A stretch of DNA of 64,000 nt from NCBI RefSeq assembly GCF_014651615.1, contig NZ_BMXF01000002.1, forward strand, positions 413,439 through 477,438, written 5' to 3'. Positions 8,630 to 17,328 of the stretch are shown one piece after another (position 1 is the first letter of the stretch; the number at the start of each line of letters is the position of its first letter). The notes below the pieces were generated by a model. That model was not told the DNA's origin. It saw only the letters and a list, made by a program, of their open reading frames with translations, and ran no database searches. The position numbers and the translations under genes were made by a program. The stretch is from Persicitalea jodogahamensis. GTDB lineage: Bacteria > Bacteroidota > Bacteroidia > Cytophagales > Spirosomataceae.

Positions 8630-10099
8630 TCAGGATTGGGGAGAAAGCATCTGTGCCGAAGCCAGCCAGCGTTGCCATTGCCGGGCCGCGCGGGCATCGT
8701 CCAGCACATTGAGCTGAATGTTTCCGTTGCTGAATGTCGTCATCTGCAACCCGATAAAGGCTAAGGCTTCGTTCAGGCGGCTTTCAAGTGGTGTCGTTCC
8801 GGCGATGCACTCGGCCCAGTACCAATCCAGCGGTTCTCCGGCCACTTCTTCCACCACCGATTGGTAATCCTGGTAAGAGTACCCGACAAATGGCTGCCCG
8901 TAGCGCTGCCATAGCATCCGCATGACGTCGTCGAGGGAGCGGGCGTGGTCGGTCTTTTTTCTCAGATACAAATCCAGAATCAATGCGACCAACGCCCCCT
9001 TGTGGTACACCGACACTTTGCGCTCCGGAATGCCTTTTTCATAACCGTCGAGCCACAAATCCCAGGAGGATTCGAGCAGCGACTGCGTGGCGTTGCGACT
9101 ATGCTCGAAGTGACGCTTCATGTACACCTGCAATTCTTTAACGTAAAGTTCGTCATCGAAGACGCCCGCGCGACGCAGGAAGAGGTCGCCGTAATACGTT
9201 GTGCACCCCTCCACCACGAAGCAGGTCGTGAAGTAGTTTTCCTGCGTAAAATCGTAGGGCAAAAGCTCTTTGGGGCGAATGCGAATGGCGTTCCAGGCGT
9301 GAAATAGTTCGTGCGAGCTCACACCCAGCAAATCATTGTAAAGCCCTTCGCCTTCATCATCTGGCCCCAGCACGATCATCGTGGAGTTATGATGCTCGAC
9401 ACCATGGAAAAAAGCTGTGGGCAGAATGAGATTTATGAAATGAAATTCTTGCTCGGGAAACTCGCCCATCGTGGCGATCTGCTCGCGGGAAAAAGCCGCG
9501 AAGTCAGTGCAGATGCGTTTCCAGTTGGGCTGCAGATTGCCGTGCATCCAGACGTGGAAGGGGACACCCGCTTCCTCGTAGGTTTCGTGGTGCAGCGTGG
9601 CCGAGGCCAGCAACGGGCTGTCTACCAGTTGGTAGTAATCGTCGGCTTGTAACACATTGGCGTTTTCCGTGGCCACCAAACCGCAGGCGATGCGAAAGCC
9701 TTCGGGCAGAGCCAATTCTACAATGCAGGGTTCCTGAATGCGATCAACGGCGTAAAGGGTAAAGTTGATAAAATTGAGATACCACAGTTCACCATTGACA
9801 TAACTGCTCCCGGCGTTCTGAATGTTGGCGTAGAAATTATAGGTGACTACGATGGATTCTTCGCCCGTCGTCGTGACTTGCCAGCGATCTTTGGTAACTT
9901 TGCGCACCGAAAGTGGCTGGCCGGAGCCACCGCGTGCCTCCAAACGCTGAATGTTTTTAGCGAAGTTCTGAATCTCATAACGACCGGGTCGCCAGGCAGG
10001 TAGTTGTAATTCAATGGCTTGACTGCCGTATGTGTCTAATGTGTAAGTGATTTCGGCAAAGTGTGATTCGGGGACCGGCACGGCGATGCGGTAGTGCAT
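8630..10099 (-). CDS. M61-family metallopeptidase, short form
   Basis: A protein of 489 residues of the glycyl-aminopeptidase (M61) family. It has the zinc site HELFH (H263, E264, H267) with the third ligand E297 in FVVEGCTTYYGD. A GVEHHN segment (233-238) stands where relatives have GxMEH/GAMEN. No signal peptide is seen at the proposed start. Typical members are about 580-630 residues with a C-terminal PDZ domain; here only a short tail follows residue 430, so the PDZ part appears to be missing. The tail reads normally into its stop, with no frameshift visible. It is upstream of, and coupled to, the 5'-nucleotidase-like gene. Confidence 0.87.
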   Translation of the reverse strand: MHYRIAVPVPESHFAEITYTLDTYGSQAIELQLPAWRPGRYEIQNFAKNIQRLEARGGSGQPLSVRKVTKDRWQVTTTGEESIVVTYNFYANIQNAGSSYVNGELWYLNFINFTLYAVDRIQEPCIVELALPEGFRIACGLVATENANVLQADDYYQLVDSPLLASATLHHETYEEAGVPFHVWMHGNLQPNWKRICTDFAAFSREQIATMGEFPEQEFHFINLILPTAFFHGVEHHNSTMIVLGPDDEGEGLYNDLLGVSSHELFHAWNAIRIRPKELLPYDFTQENYFTTCFVVEGCTTYYGDLFLRRAGVFDDELYVKELQVYMKRHFEHSRNATQSLLESSWDLWLDGYEKGIPERKVSVYHKGALVALILDLYLRKKTDHARSLDDVMRMLWQRYGQPFVGYSYQDYQSVVEEVAGEPLDWYWAECIAGTTPLESRLNEALAFIGLQMTTFSNGNIQLNVLDDARAARQWQRWLASAQMLSPQS

Positions 10100-10217
10100 G
10101 AGGTTGAGGGTAGGGTAGTCGTGAGGTGGAGGCGCGGTGATGGCTTAGCCGCCAACAAACCAAAGGCTCGGGGTAGTTCGTTGTTACTGGAAAGTAAAAT
10201 TAACAATCGTTTCTGAT

Positions 10218-10904
10218 ATGAAAAGGTTTATTCCACTATTCACTCTTCTTTTAGGGCTGCATCTGACGGCTTTTGCCCAAAACGAAGAGTATTACAAGAA
10301 AGATACACTTCCTCAACAACGTCGTCAAAGTACGATCATTATCCCCAACGAGGTCGAAAATAACCAGAATCCGGTCGATTCAAAGCCCGTGGAGGGGAGG
10401 CCTGTCTCGGAAGTACCCATGTCCATGCTGGACCGGTTGCGCCTTGGAGGTAGTTTCGGCCTGTCCCTGGGCAATTATACCAATATCAACCTTTCACCCA
10501 TGGCTGGCCTCAACCTCACCGACAAATTGCTGGCGGGCGGCGGACTTACGTATATGTTCGCGAGCTACCGTCCCTTTGGAGCCAGTGCCAGCCAGCGGGT
10601 GTCGAGCAGCAATTACGGCGCACGGGCTTTTTTGATGTACACCCTTCTCCCGATGGTGACGCTGCAGGCCGAATACGAAGGACTCAATGTGCAGTACAGC
10701 AACGGCCGGGATCTTGACCGTACCTGGATCGGCTCACCACTTATCGGTGGTGCCTACACCCAGCCGCTGGGCGGGCGGTTTACGCGCAGTATTCTCATGA
10801 CGGCGCTCTACAACCTCTCTTACGATAGCCAGATCAGCCCCTATACCGGACGTAACATATCCCCTTATTCCAGTCCCTTCATTTTTAGGATCACGTTTCT
10901 GTAA
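10218..10904 (+). CDS. Predicted outer-membrane beta-barrel protein
   Basis: A protein of 228 residues with a clear signal peptide (MKRFIPLFTLLLGLHLTAFA, cleavage before Q) and a linker rich in Q, N and P (24-65). The rest is made of alternating hydrophobic strands with Gly turns, ending in FIFRITFL, an aromatic C-terminus typical of outer-membrane proteins. I do not recognise a specific family. It precedes a hexapeptide acyltransferase, from which it is separated by a palindromic element. Confidence 0.75.
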   Translation: MKRFIPLFTLLLGLHLTAFAQNEEYYKKDTLPQQRRQSTIIIPNEVENNQNPVDSKPVEGRPVSEVPMSMLDRLRLGGSFGLSLGNYTNINLSPMAGLNLTDKLLAGGGLTYMFASYRPFGASASQRVSSSNYGARAFLMYTLLPMVTLQAEYEGLNVQYSNGRDLDRTWIGSPLIGGAYTQPLGGRFTRSILMTALYNLSYDSQISPYTGRNISPYSSPFIFRITFL

Positions 10905-10906
10905 TC

Positions 10907-11009
10907 AATTTTGAATGAGTGGATGATAGAACGACAGGGCCGTGCGTTAAGGATTGCTTTTGCCAGTATTCTATCATTCACTCATTCACTCATTCACTCA
11001 TTCAAAATT
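10907..11009. repeat. Long palindromic element with expanded GAATGAGT tandem units
   Basis: The left arm (10907-10921) and right arm (10995-11009) are perfect 15-base inverted copies of AATTTTGAATGAGTG. Just inside, GATGATAGAA (10922-10931) pairs with 10969-10978 at 9 of 10 positions. The right arm carries two extra octamers (AATGAGTG) between these blocks, so the arms differ by repeat copy number. It starts two bases after the stop of the outer-membrane protein gene and ends just before the TTG start of the next gene. It could form a strong mRNA hairpin. Confidence 0.75.
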
Positions 11010-11015
11010 AAAAAA

Positions 11016-11648
11016 TTGGAAAATCCAGTACTTATTTTTGGCGCAGGGGCTACGGGCCGCCAGGCGCTTGATATTTTTCAGCGCAACGGCGTGGTCGTTT
11101 ATGGCTTTTTGGACGACAACAAAGAGCTGCACGGTACCGAAATCGGTGAAGTGAGCATTCTCGGTGATACGGATGACGGTGGCTTTTTAAAAATTATCGG
11201 GAACAAGTGCGAAGCATTTGTGGCCATCGGTGAGCGGCCTGTACGCGAGCGGCTTGTGGCTATGCTCAACGAGCGTCGCAAAACGATGCCTGTCAATGCC
11301 ATCCACGATACGGCGGTTGTGTCCAAAATGGCCACGCTGGGCCACGGAAACTTTGTGGGTGCCCGTGTTACAGTGGGCGCGCAGGTTGTCGTTGGTCAGC
11401 ACGTGCATTTGCAGACAGCCGCCATCGTAGAGCCTTTTGCCACAATCGGCGATCTGGTAAATATTGGAGCGGGAGCCATCATCGGCGATCATGCCACTCT
11501 TGAAGAGGGCGCATTCGTAGGTACGGGAGCGGTCATTGTTTCGGGGATCCGCATTGGTAAAAACGCCCGCGTCGGGGCCGGGTCCCTGGTCATCGCCGAT
11601 GTGGCAGACAATGCGACTGTATTTGGGAATCCAGCGCAACCTGTCTGA
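11016..11648 (+). CDS. NeuD-like sugar O-acyltransferase (hexapeptide family)
   Basis: A protein of 210 residues from the TTG at 11016. A longer frame to 10911 would translate the palindromic repeat (FTHSLIHSF), so it is rejected. Residues 1-95 form a Rossmann-like PglD/NeuD N-terminal domain (ENPVLIFGAGATGRQA, VVYGFLDD). Residues 100-205 are a left-handed beta-helix of hexapeptide repeats (GARVTVGAQVVVGQHV). Relatives acetylate amino-sugars or sialic acid-like sugars for surface polysaccharides. No glycan cluster surrounds it, so the substrate is unknown. It lies just before the yceD promoter. Confidence 0.82.
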   Translation: MENPVLIFGAGATGRQALDIFQRNGVVVYGFLDDNKELHGTEIGEVSILGDTDDGGFLKIIGNKCEAFVAIGERPVRERLVAMLNERRKTMPVNAIHDTAVVSKMATLGHGNFVGARVTVGAQVVVGQHVHLQTAAIVEPFATIGDLVNIGAGAIIGDHATLEEGAFVGTGAVIVSGIRIGKNARVGAGSLVIADVADNATVFGNPAQPV

Positions 11649-11685
11649 AAAGGAGGAGCCCGTTTTTAATTAAAAAAAAAGACCT

Positions 11686-11693
11686 TATCTTTG
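11686..11693 (+). promoter_or_regulatory. -7 element of the yceD-rpmF-plsX-fabH-efp-acc operon
   Basis: TATCTTTG followed by CAG is a perfect Bacteroidota -7 element (TAnnTTTG). No clear TTTG is seen at -33. A TTG inside this element is in frame with the next gene but would be untranslated; the real start must be downstream, at the GTG at 11715. Confidence 0.7.
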
Positions 11694-11714
11694 CAGTCCT
11701 TTTTGCAGAACGAA

Positions 11715-12248
11715 GTGAAAGAGCTGAGCAAATATAACATTGGTATCTACGGTTTGGAGGACAAGCCGTACGAGTTCGATTATGAGATTGGCCCGGCATT
11801 CTTCCAGGAAATAGCCCAGGACTTAATTGAACGAGGTGATTTTCAGGTACATTTGCGGTTGGAGAAGTCCAGCACGATGATTCAGCTTTGGTTCGACATC
11901 AAGGGAAGTGCAGAGTTGACCTGCGACCGATCACTGGAACCATTCGATGAGCCTGTGGACACGCAGAATCGGATGATTTTGAAGTTCGGAGACCGTGAAG
12001 AAGAGTTGACTGAAGAAATTTCCATTATCAATCGCAACGCGACGCAGATCAATGTCGCGGGCTACATTTACGAGTTCATCGCCCTGGCTCTGCCCATGAA
12101 GAAAATTCATCCTGACCTGCGTAATCAGGAGGAGGACGGAGACGAAACGGAAACCCTGATATACAGTTCCGAAAAACAAGACAGCAGTGAAGGGTCTGAT
12201 AAAACTGACCCTCGCTGGGAGGCGTTAAAGAAGCTGAAAAACGAATAG
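11715..12248 (+). CDS. yceD: YceD/DUF177 family protein
   Basis: A protein of 177 residues from the GTG at 11715, chosen because an upstream in-frame TTG lies inside the -7 promoter element. It belongs to the DUF177/YceD family, small acidic proteins nearly always encoded just before rpmF and implicated in 23S rRNA handling or ribosome assembly. It has the family core LTCDRSLEPFDEPV and an acidic C-terminal tail rich in E, D and S. As first gene of the ribosomal/fatty-acid operon it probably affects synthesis of the large subunit; the biochemical role is not settled. Confidence 0.87.
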   Translation: MKELSKYNIGIYGLEDKPYEFDYEIGPAFFQEIAQDLIERGDFQVHLRLEKSSTMIQLWFDIKGSAELTCDRSLEPFDEPVDTQNRMILKFGDREEELTEEISIINRNATQINVAGYIYEFIALALPMKKIHPDLRNQEEDGDETETLIYSSEKQDSSEGSDKTDPRWEALKKLKNE

Positions 12249-12255
12249 CAGAGCC

Positions 12256-12283
12256 TGATTAGCGCTGCATATCCGGCTAATCA
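12256..12283 (+). promoter_or_regulatory. Hairpin in the yceD-rpmF spacer
   Basis: TGATTAGC (12256-12263) pairs perfectly with GCTAATCA (12276-12283) around a 12-base loop, eight bases after the yceD stop and 81 before rpmF. It is followed by T-rich sequence but no clean U-run. It may be an attenuator or an mRNA processing/stability signal that raises L32 output; the role is inferred. Confidence 0.4.
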
Positions 12284-12364
12284 TAAAGTTTTAGATTTTT
12301 AAATAGAGCGAAGAGCTTATTCAATAATTCACCGGGCGGAGAACCGCTCATTTACAATTAAATA

Positions 12365-12559
12365 ATGGCACATCCTAAACGGAGACACTCCACCACTCGC
12401 CGCGACAAGCGTCGCACGCACTATAAGCTGATTTCCAAGCAACTGTCGGTTGATCCTACGACGGGCGAAGTTCACCGTTCGCACCGCGCCCATGTATATG
12501 AGGGCAATCTCTACTACAAGGGTAAGCTGATGATCGAGGATTACGCGAAAGTAGTCTGA
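12365..12559 (+). CDS. rpmF: 50S ribosomal protein L32, cysteine-free form
   Basis: A protein of 64 residues with the basic N-terminus [20 protein letters not shown] typical of bacterial L32. The usual CxxC...CxxC zinc ribbon is completely absent (no cysteine in the protein); [20 protein letters not shown] stands in its place. It is therefore a C-minus L32 that folds without zinc. It is preceded by a second small hairpin (GCGG-AGAA-CCGC) in the leader and followed by plsX after a 133-base gap. Confidence 0.95.
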   Translation: MAHPKRRHSTTRRDKRRTHYKLISKQLSVDPTTGEVHRSHRAHVYEGNLYYKGKLMIEDYAKVV

Positions 12560-12692
12560 TTGGACGTGGCTTACGGCCCTGGTTTCGCAACAGCTTTGCA
12601 AATAGTTGTTGCGAAATTCTTTTTTACTGGCTGGCATCTGCTAAATTTACCCCCACGTTTTCATTTTTTAGTCAATAAAAAAAGGTGTGTAA

Positions 12693-13631
12693 ATGAAGAT
12701 TGCGGTAGATGCGATGGGTGGTGATTTCGCTCCAAAGGCGATTGTCGAAGGCGTCATTATGGCCGTCTCCGATCTGCCGGCCGACGCGAAGATTGTCCTG
12801 ATTGGACGGGAAAATGCCATCCGCGATATATTACAGGAGCATAAATTTACCGGTTCATCGATAGAAATCGTCCATGCAGAGGATGTGATCGAGATGAGCG
12901 AACATCCTACCAAGGCTCTTTCGCAGAAACCCAATTCCAGTATTGGAGTTGGGTTTAAGCTTTTAAAGGAAAAAGCGGTGGATATTTTTTGCAGCGCAGG
13001 GAACACCGGAGCCATGCACGTGGGGGCACTTTTCAGCATCAGGGCCATTGAAGGTATTTTACGGCCTGCCATTGCGGGTTTTGTGCCTCAGGTGAACGGG
13101 CAGTATGCCGTCATGATCGATATCGGTGCCAACGCCGACTGCAAGCCCGACGTGCTCGGGCAATTCGGGGAAATCGGTTCGCTTTTCGCTCAGCATACCT
13201 TCCAGATCGAACGACCGCGTGTTGCGCTGATGAATATTGGCGAAGAAGAGACGAAAGGCTCGCTCATCGCTCAGGCGGCGCATCAACTTCTGAAAGATAA
13301 TAAGCGCATCAATTTTATTGGTAATATTGAGGGCAAAGACCTGTTTATCAATAAAGCCGATGTCATCGTGACGGATGGCTTTACGGGAAACATCCTTTTC
13401 AAGCTTGGTGAATCGCTCTATGAGGTTACGAAAAGCAGGGGCGTTGAGGATGAGTTCATTGCCCGTACCAACTACGAGGGGGTGGGCGGCAGCCCCATCG
13501 TCGGCGTAAATGGCAACGTAATGATCGCACACGGGATGTCATCGCCACTCGCCATCAAAAACATGATTTCCTGGGCTGTGAAGCAAGTAGAAGCCAATGC
13601 CTACGTACACATAGCCCAAGCCCTCGCCTGA
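12693..13631 (+). CDS. plsX: Phosphate acyltransferase PlsX
   Basis: A protein of 312 residues that converts acyl-ACP and phosphate to acyl-phosphate, the donor for PlsY in phospholipid synthesis. The N-terminus [20 protein letters not shown] is diagnostic, and [37 protein letters not shown] and [11 protein letters not shown] follow in family order. It acts as a peripheral membrane enzyme. It is in the conserved rpmF-plsX-fabH arrangement linking ribosome and membrane synthesis. The start is the first ATG. Confidence 0.97.
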   Translation: MKIAVDAMGGDFAPKAIVEGVIMAVSDLPADAKIVLIGRENAIRDILQEHKFTGSSIEIVHAEDVIEMSEHPTKALSQKPNSSIGVGFKLLKEKAVDIFCSAGNTGAMHVGALFSIRAIEGILRPAIAGFVPQVNGQYAVMIDIGANADCKPDVLGQFGEIGSLFAQHTFQIERPRVALMNIGEEETKGSLIAQAAHQLLKDNKRINFIGNIEGKDLFINKADVIVTDGFTGNILFKLGESLYEVTKSRGVEDEFIARTNYEGVGGSPIVGVNGNVMIAHGMSSPLAIKNMISWAVKQVEANAYVHIAQALA

Positions 13632-13658
13632 CCATTGGAAAAAAAAGAAACACACAAC

Positions 13659-14663
13659 ATGACCCACGTAAAAGCCGCCATCACCGGCGTATTTGGCTAT
13701 GTTCCCGACTACGTTCTGACTAACGCCGAGCTGGAAAAAATGGTCGATACCAACGACGAGTGGATCATCAGCCGAACAGGTATCAAGGAGCGGCGGATCC
13801 TGAAAGGTGAGGGAAAAGGGAGTTCCCACATGGGGGCCGAGGCGGTAAAGGGACTGTTGGAAAAAACAAATACCTCACCCGAAGAAATTGACCTGCTGGT
13901 GTGCGCCACTACCACGCCCGACTTCATTTTCCCTTGCACTGCCAATCTTATCTGTGATATGGTGGGTATCCGCAACATCGGTAGTTTCGACATACAGGCA
14001 GCCTGTTCGGGATTCGTGTATGCGCTTACTCTGGCGTCGCAGTTCATCGAAACCGGGAAATATAAAAAAATAATCGTGGTGGGTGCCGACAAGATGTCGG
14101 CCATCACCGACTACACCGATCGTACCACCTGTATTCTGTTTGGGGACGGAGCCGGGGCTGTGCTGCTGGAAGCCAATAATGAAGGCTATGGATTGCTGGA
14201 CTCGATTATCCGCTCGGATGGTGTCGGTTTGCCTCACCTCAACCAAAAAGCCGGAGGAAGTCGTTACCCGCCCACGCACGAAACCATCGACCAGCGTCAG
14301 CACTACGTTTATCAGGATGGACAGCAGGTATTCAAGTTTGCGGTGAAGAAAATGGCCGACTGTTCCGCTGAAATCATGGAAAAGAATGGTCTGTCTGGCG
14401 ACGATGTAGCTTGGCTTGTACCGCATCAAGCCAATAAGCGCATTATTGAGGCTACTGCCAACCGCATGGGAGTCGGTATGGATAAAGTAATGCTAAACAT
14501 TCAGAAATACGGAAACACTACTGCCGCCACCATTCCGCTTTGCCTCTGGGACTACGAATCCCAACTTAAGAAAGGCGACAACCTGGTCCTGGCGGCTTTC
14601 GGCGGTGGTTTTACCTGGGGTACGGCCTACGTGAAGTGGGCTTATTCAGCTGATAATGAATAG
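13659..14663 (+). CDS. fabH: 3-oxoacyl-ACP synthase III
   Basis: A protein of 334 residues from the ATG at 13659; an in-frame TTG eight codons earlier gives only a poly-Lys extension. It condenses acetyl- or branched acyl-CoA with malonyl-ACP to start fatty acid synthesis. The catalytic triad is C116 (QAACSGF), H256 (VPHQANKR) and N286 (KYGNTTAA). It starts 27 bases after plsX. The last codons (DNE and the TAG stop) overlap the GATAATGAATAG word found in intergenic repeats of this window. Confidence 0.96.
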   Translation: MTHVKAAITGVFGYVPDYVLTNAELEKMVDTNDEWIISRTGIKERRILKGEGKGSSHMGAEAVKGLLEKTNTSPEEIDLLVCATTTPDFIFPCTANLICDMVGIRNIGSFDIQAACSGFVYALTLASQFIETGKYKKIIVVGADKMSAITDYTDRTTCILFGDGAGAVLLEANNEGYGLLDSIIRSDGVGLPHLNQKAGGSRYPPTHETIDQRQHYVYQDGQQVFKFAVKKMADCSAEIMEKNGLSGDDVAWLVPHQANKRIIEATANRMGVGMDKVMLNIQKYGNTTAATIPLCLWDYESQLKKGDNLVLAAFGGGFTWGTAYVKWAYSADNE

Positions 14664-14770
14664 TGAGAACGGATGATTTTAATGATCGTTCTTGAATTCA
14701 TTGTGCATCTTTTAAGTACTTAACCGGAATAATTTTCCATTATCAATTATTCATTTTCCATTCATAAAAA

Positions 14771-15337
14771 ATGGCTTCTACTTCTGACATCCGTAACGGA
14801 TTAGTAATCGAGTATAACAACGATCTTTTTCAAATTATTGAATTCCAGCATGTGAAGCCGGGGAAGGGTAATGCTTTTGTCCGTACGAAAATGAAGAGCT
14901 TGACTTCCGGTAAGGTATTGGACAATACCTTCAACTCCGGGGCGAGCATTACACCCGTACGGGTCGAGCGGCAGAAATTTCAGTTCCTGTATAAGGACGA
15001 GGTTGGCTACAACTTCATGAATACCGAGAACTTTGAACAAATTCTGCTGACAGAACAGCTGGTGACCGGAGCCGACCTGATGAAGGAAGGCCAGGAAGTG
15101 GAGATTTTAATGAATACCGAGAACGATGCGCCGCTGACATGCGAACTACCATCTTTTGTTGAACTGAAAGTGACCTATGCTGAACCCGGCATTCGGGGCG
15201 ATACGGCCAACTCACCCAAAAAATCAGTAGAAGTGGAGACGGGTGCTAAAATCAACGTCCCCATTTTTATCGAGCAGGATGACGTACTAAAAATCGATAC
15301 CCGTACCTACGACTACGTGGAACGCGTAAAATCATAA
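14771..15337 (+). CDS. efp: Elongation factor P
   Basis: A protein of 188 residues that relieves ribosome stalling at polyproline stretches. It has three OB/KOW-like domains, with the conserved loop KPGKGNAF presenting K32 at the P-site tRNA. The expected C-terminal segment (RTYDYVERV) is intact. No dedicated modification enzyme (EpmA/EpmB or EarP) is visible in the window. The 107-base gap after fabH contains a small AGAACG/CGTTCT hairpin (14666-14692) and AT-rich words resembling the GATAATG repeat. Confidence 0.97.
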   Translation: MASTSDIRNGLVIEYNNDLFQIIEFQHVKPGKGNAFVRTKMKSLTSGKVLDNTFNSGASITPVRVERQKFQFLYKDEVGYNFMNTENFEQILLTEQLVTGADLMKEGQEVEILMNTENDAPLTCELPSFVELKVTYAEPGIRGDTANSPKKSVEVETGAKINVPIFIEQDDVLKIDTRTYDYVERVKS

Positions 15338-15381
15338 TATTTCAACCATTTGTTTTCCCTCAGAACCATTACCCCCTAACT

Positions 15382-15858
15382 ATGGAAACCAAAGAAATTC
15401 AGAAATTGATCGACTTCATTGCCCAGTCGGGACTGGATGAAGTGAACATTGAAACCTCTGAGCTAAAAATCAAGGTGAAGCGCAACGCGACGCCGACCAA
15501 CGCGGCTCCTGTTGCGGCCTCAGTAGCTTCCGCTCCGGCACCCGTTCTGGCTGTACCTGCGGCCCCAACTCCTGCCCCTGCTCCCGCAGCAGCAGCTCCC
15601 GCTGAAAGCGCAACGAACTACATCACAGTGAAGTCTCCCATGATAGGTACCTTTTATCGGGCATCTAGTCCTGAGGCACCGACGCTGGTTGAAGTCGGTG
15701 ATGAGATCAAACCCGGTAAACCCGTATGCATCATCGAAGCCATGAAGCTGTTCAACGAGATCGAATCGGAAGTATCGGGTCGGATCGTGAAAGTGCTGGT
15801 GGAAAACGCCACACCTGTCGAGTTCGACCAACCGCTCTTTCTGGTCGAGCCTATCTGA
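15382..15858 (+). CDS. accB: Biotin carboxyl carrier protein of acetyl-CoA carboxylase
   Basis: A protein of 158 residues. The N-terminal helical part (1-35) is followed by an Ala/Pro-rich flexible linker (40-76) and a biotinyl domain (80-158), with the biotin-accepting lysine K122 in EAMKLFNE. It carries CO2 between biotin carboxylase and carboxyltransferase in malonyl-CoA synthesis. It is 18 bases before accC and 44 after efp, in one operon. Confidence 0.96.
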   Translation: METKEIQKLIDFIAQSGLDEVNIETSELKIKVKRNATPTNAAPVAASVASAPAPVLAVPAAPTPAPAPAAAAPAESATNYITVKSPMIGTFYRASSPEAPTLVEVGDEIKPGKPVCIIEAMKLFNEIESEVSGRIVKVLVENATPVEFDQPLFLVEPI

Positions 15859-15876
15859 ACCCTATTCTAAACCCTC

Positions 15877-17220
15877 ATGCTGAAAAAAATCCTCATCGCC
15901 AACCGGGGCGAGATCGCCCTGCGCATTATCCGTACCTGTCGTGAGATGGGTATCCGGACAGTCGCGGTCTATTCCACGGCTGATCGAGATAGCCTTCACG
16001 TTCGTTTTGCCGACGAAGCAGTGTGCATTGGCCCGCCTGCCAGCCGCCTTTCCTATCTCAGTATCCAAAATATTATCTCTGCCGCCGAAGTAACGGGAGC
16101 CGACGCCATTCATCCCGGTTATGGTTTCTTGTCTGAGAATGCCGAATTCTCGCAAATCTGCACGGATTATGGTATCAAGTTCATTGGTGCTACGGCGGAG
16201 CAGATCAATGGCATGGGAGACAAGGCTACAGCCAAAGCCACTATGCGTAGCGCGGGTGTTCCTGTCATTCCAGGCTCCGAAGGATTGCTGGAATCAGTTG
16301 AACAAGGCAAGCAACTTGCCAAAGAGATGGGCTACCCCGTTATCGTGAAAGCCACTGCGGGTGGTGGCGGACGCGGAATGCGCGTCATCAATAAGGAATC
16401 GGAGTTCGAGAAAGCCTGGAACGACGCCCGGCAAGAATCCGGCGCGGCTTTTGGTAACGACGGGCTGTACCTCGAAAAATTCGTAGAGGAACCCCGCCAT
16501 ATTGAAATCCAGATCATCGGTGACCAATACGGCAAAGTCTGCCACCTCTCGGAGCGCGATTGCTCCATCCAGCGGCGGCACCAGAAACTTCTCGAAGAAA
16601 CGCCTTCACCCGCCATGACGCCCGAACTACGCGAAAAAATGGGCGAAGCCGCCATCAAAGGTGCACAAGCCATCGGTTACGAAGGGGCCGGAACGGTAGA
16701 GTTTCTCGTGGATAAACACGGCGACTTCTTCTTCATGGAAATGAATACCCGTATTCAGGTGGAGCATCCCATCACAGAAGAAGTAACAGATTTCGATCTT
16801 ATTAAGGAACAAATCAAGGTGGCGGCGGGCGAACCCATTTCGGGCCGAAACTACACACCCAAGCTGTTCGCGATGGAATGCCGCATCAATGCCGAGGATC
16901 CGGCTAACGGTTTCCGGCCGAGCCCTGGCAAAATCACCAACCTGCATTTTCCGGGTGGTCATGGGGTGCGCATCGACAGCCACGTGTATAGCGGATATAC
17001 CATTCCGCCCAACTACGACTCTATGATCGCTAAGCTGATTGTCAGCGGCCAGTCACGGGCCGAGGTCATCACGCGCATGAAGCGGGCTTTGCAGGAATTC
17101 GTTATCGAGGGGGTCAAGACTACCATTCCTTTTCACATTAAACTCATGGACGATGAAGGTTTCCGTTCCGGAAACTTCACGACAAAGTTTCTGGAGAGTT
17201 TCGATTTCAGCGATTTGTAG
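15877..17220 (+). CDS. accC: Biotin carboxylase subunit of acetyl-CoA carboxylase
   Basis: A protein of 447 residues. It starts [17 protein letters not shown], then has the ATP-grasp glycine loop [26 protein letters not shown], and the metal and catalytic stretch [20 protein letters not shown]. Length and order match AccC. It carboxylates biotin on AccB using ATP and bicarbonate. It is the last gene of the operon that begins at yceD; a strong terminator follows 37 bases later. accA and accD are not in the window. Confidence 0.97.
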   Translation: MLKKILIANRGEIALRIIRTCREMGIRTVAVYSTADRDSLHVRFADEAVCIGPPASRLSYLSIQNIISAAEVTGADAIHPGYGFLSENAEFSQICTDYGIKFIGATAEQINGMGDKATAKATMRSAGVPVIPGSEGLLESVEQGKQLAKEMGYPVIVKATAGGGGRGMRVINKESEFEKAWNDARQESGAAFGNDGLYLEKFVEEPRHIEIQIIGDQYGKVCHLSERDCSIQRRHQKLLEETPSPAMTPELREKMGEAAIKGAQAIGYEGAGTVEFLVDKHGDFFFMEMNTRIQVEHPITEEVTDFDLIKEQIKVAAGEPISGRNYTPKLFAMECRINAEDPANGFRPSPGKITNLHFPGGHGVRIDSHVYSGYTIPPNYDSMIAKLIVSGQSRAEVITRMKRALQEFVIEGVKTTIPFHIKLMDDEGFRSGNFTTKFLESFDFSDL

Positions 17221-17249
17221 TCTGTCGATATTTCTCTTACCGATATCTC

Positions 17250-17288
17250 AAAAAAAGCGGCCCTTTCCATCTGGAAAGGGCCGCTTTT
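17250..17288. terminator. Bidirectional terminator between accC and the transglutaminase gene
   Basis: A 12-13 bp GC-rich stem (GCGGCCCTTTCC at 17257-17268, complement ending 17284) with a short loop is flanked by a run of A on the left and TTTT on the right. It therefore works for the accC operon (plus) and the convergent gene ending at 17329 (minus). Confidence 0.88.
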
Positions 17289-17328
17289 CGGTATAGGCCA
17301 TGAAAGGAAACTACCTGCTCGTTTTCAA

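Noticed and set aside
10969-11009. Tandem octamers as a CRISPR-like array
   Set aside because: Units are 8 bases with no spacers and no cas genes are nearby.
10911-11015. N-terminal extension of the NeuD-like protein
   Set aside because: It would translate the palindromic repeat; family N-termini begin at ENPVLIFGAG.
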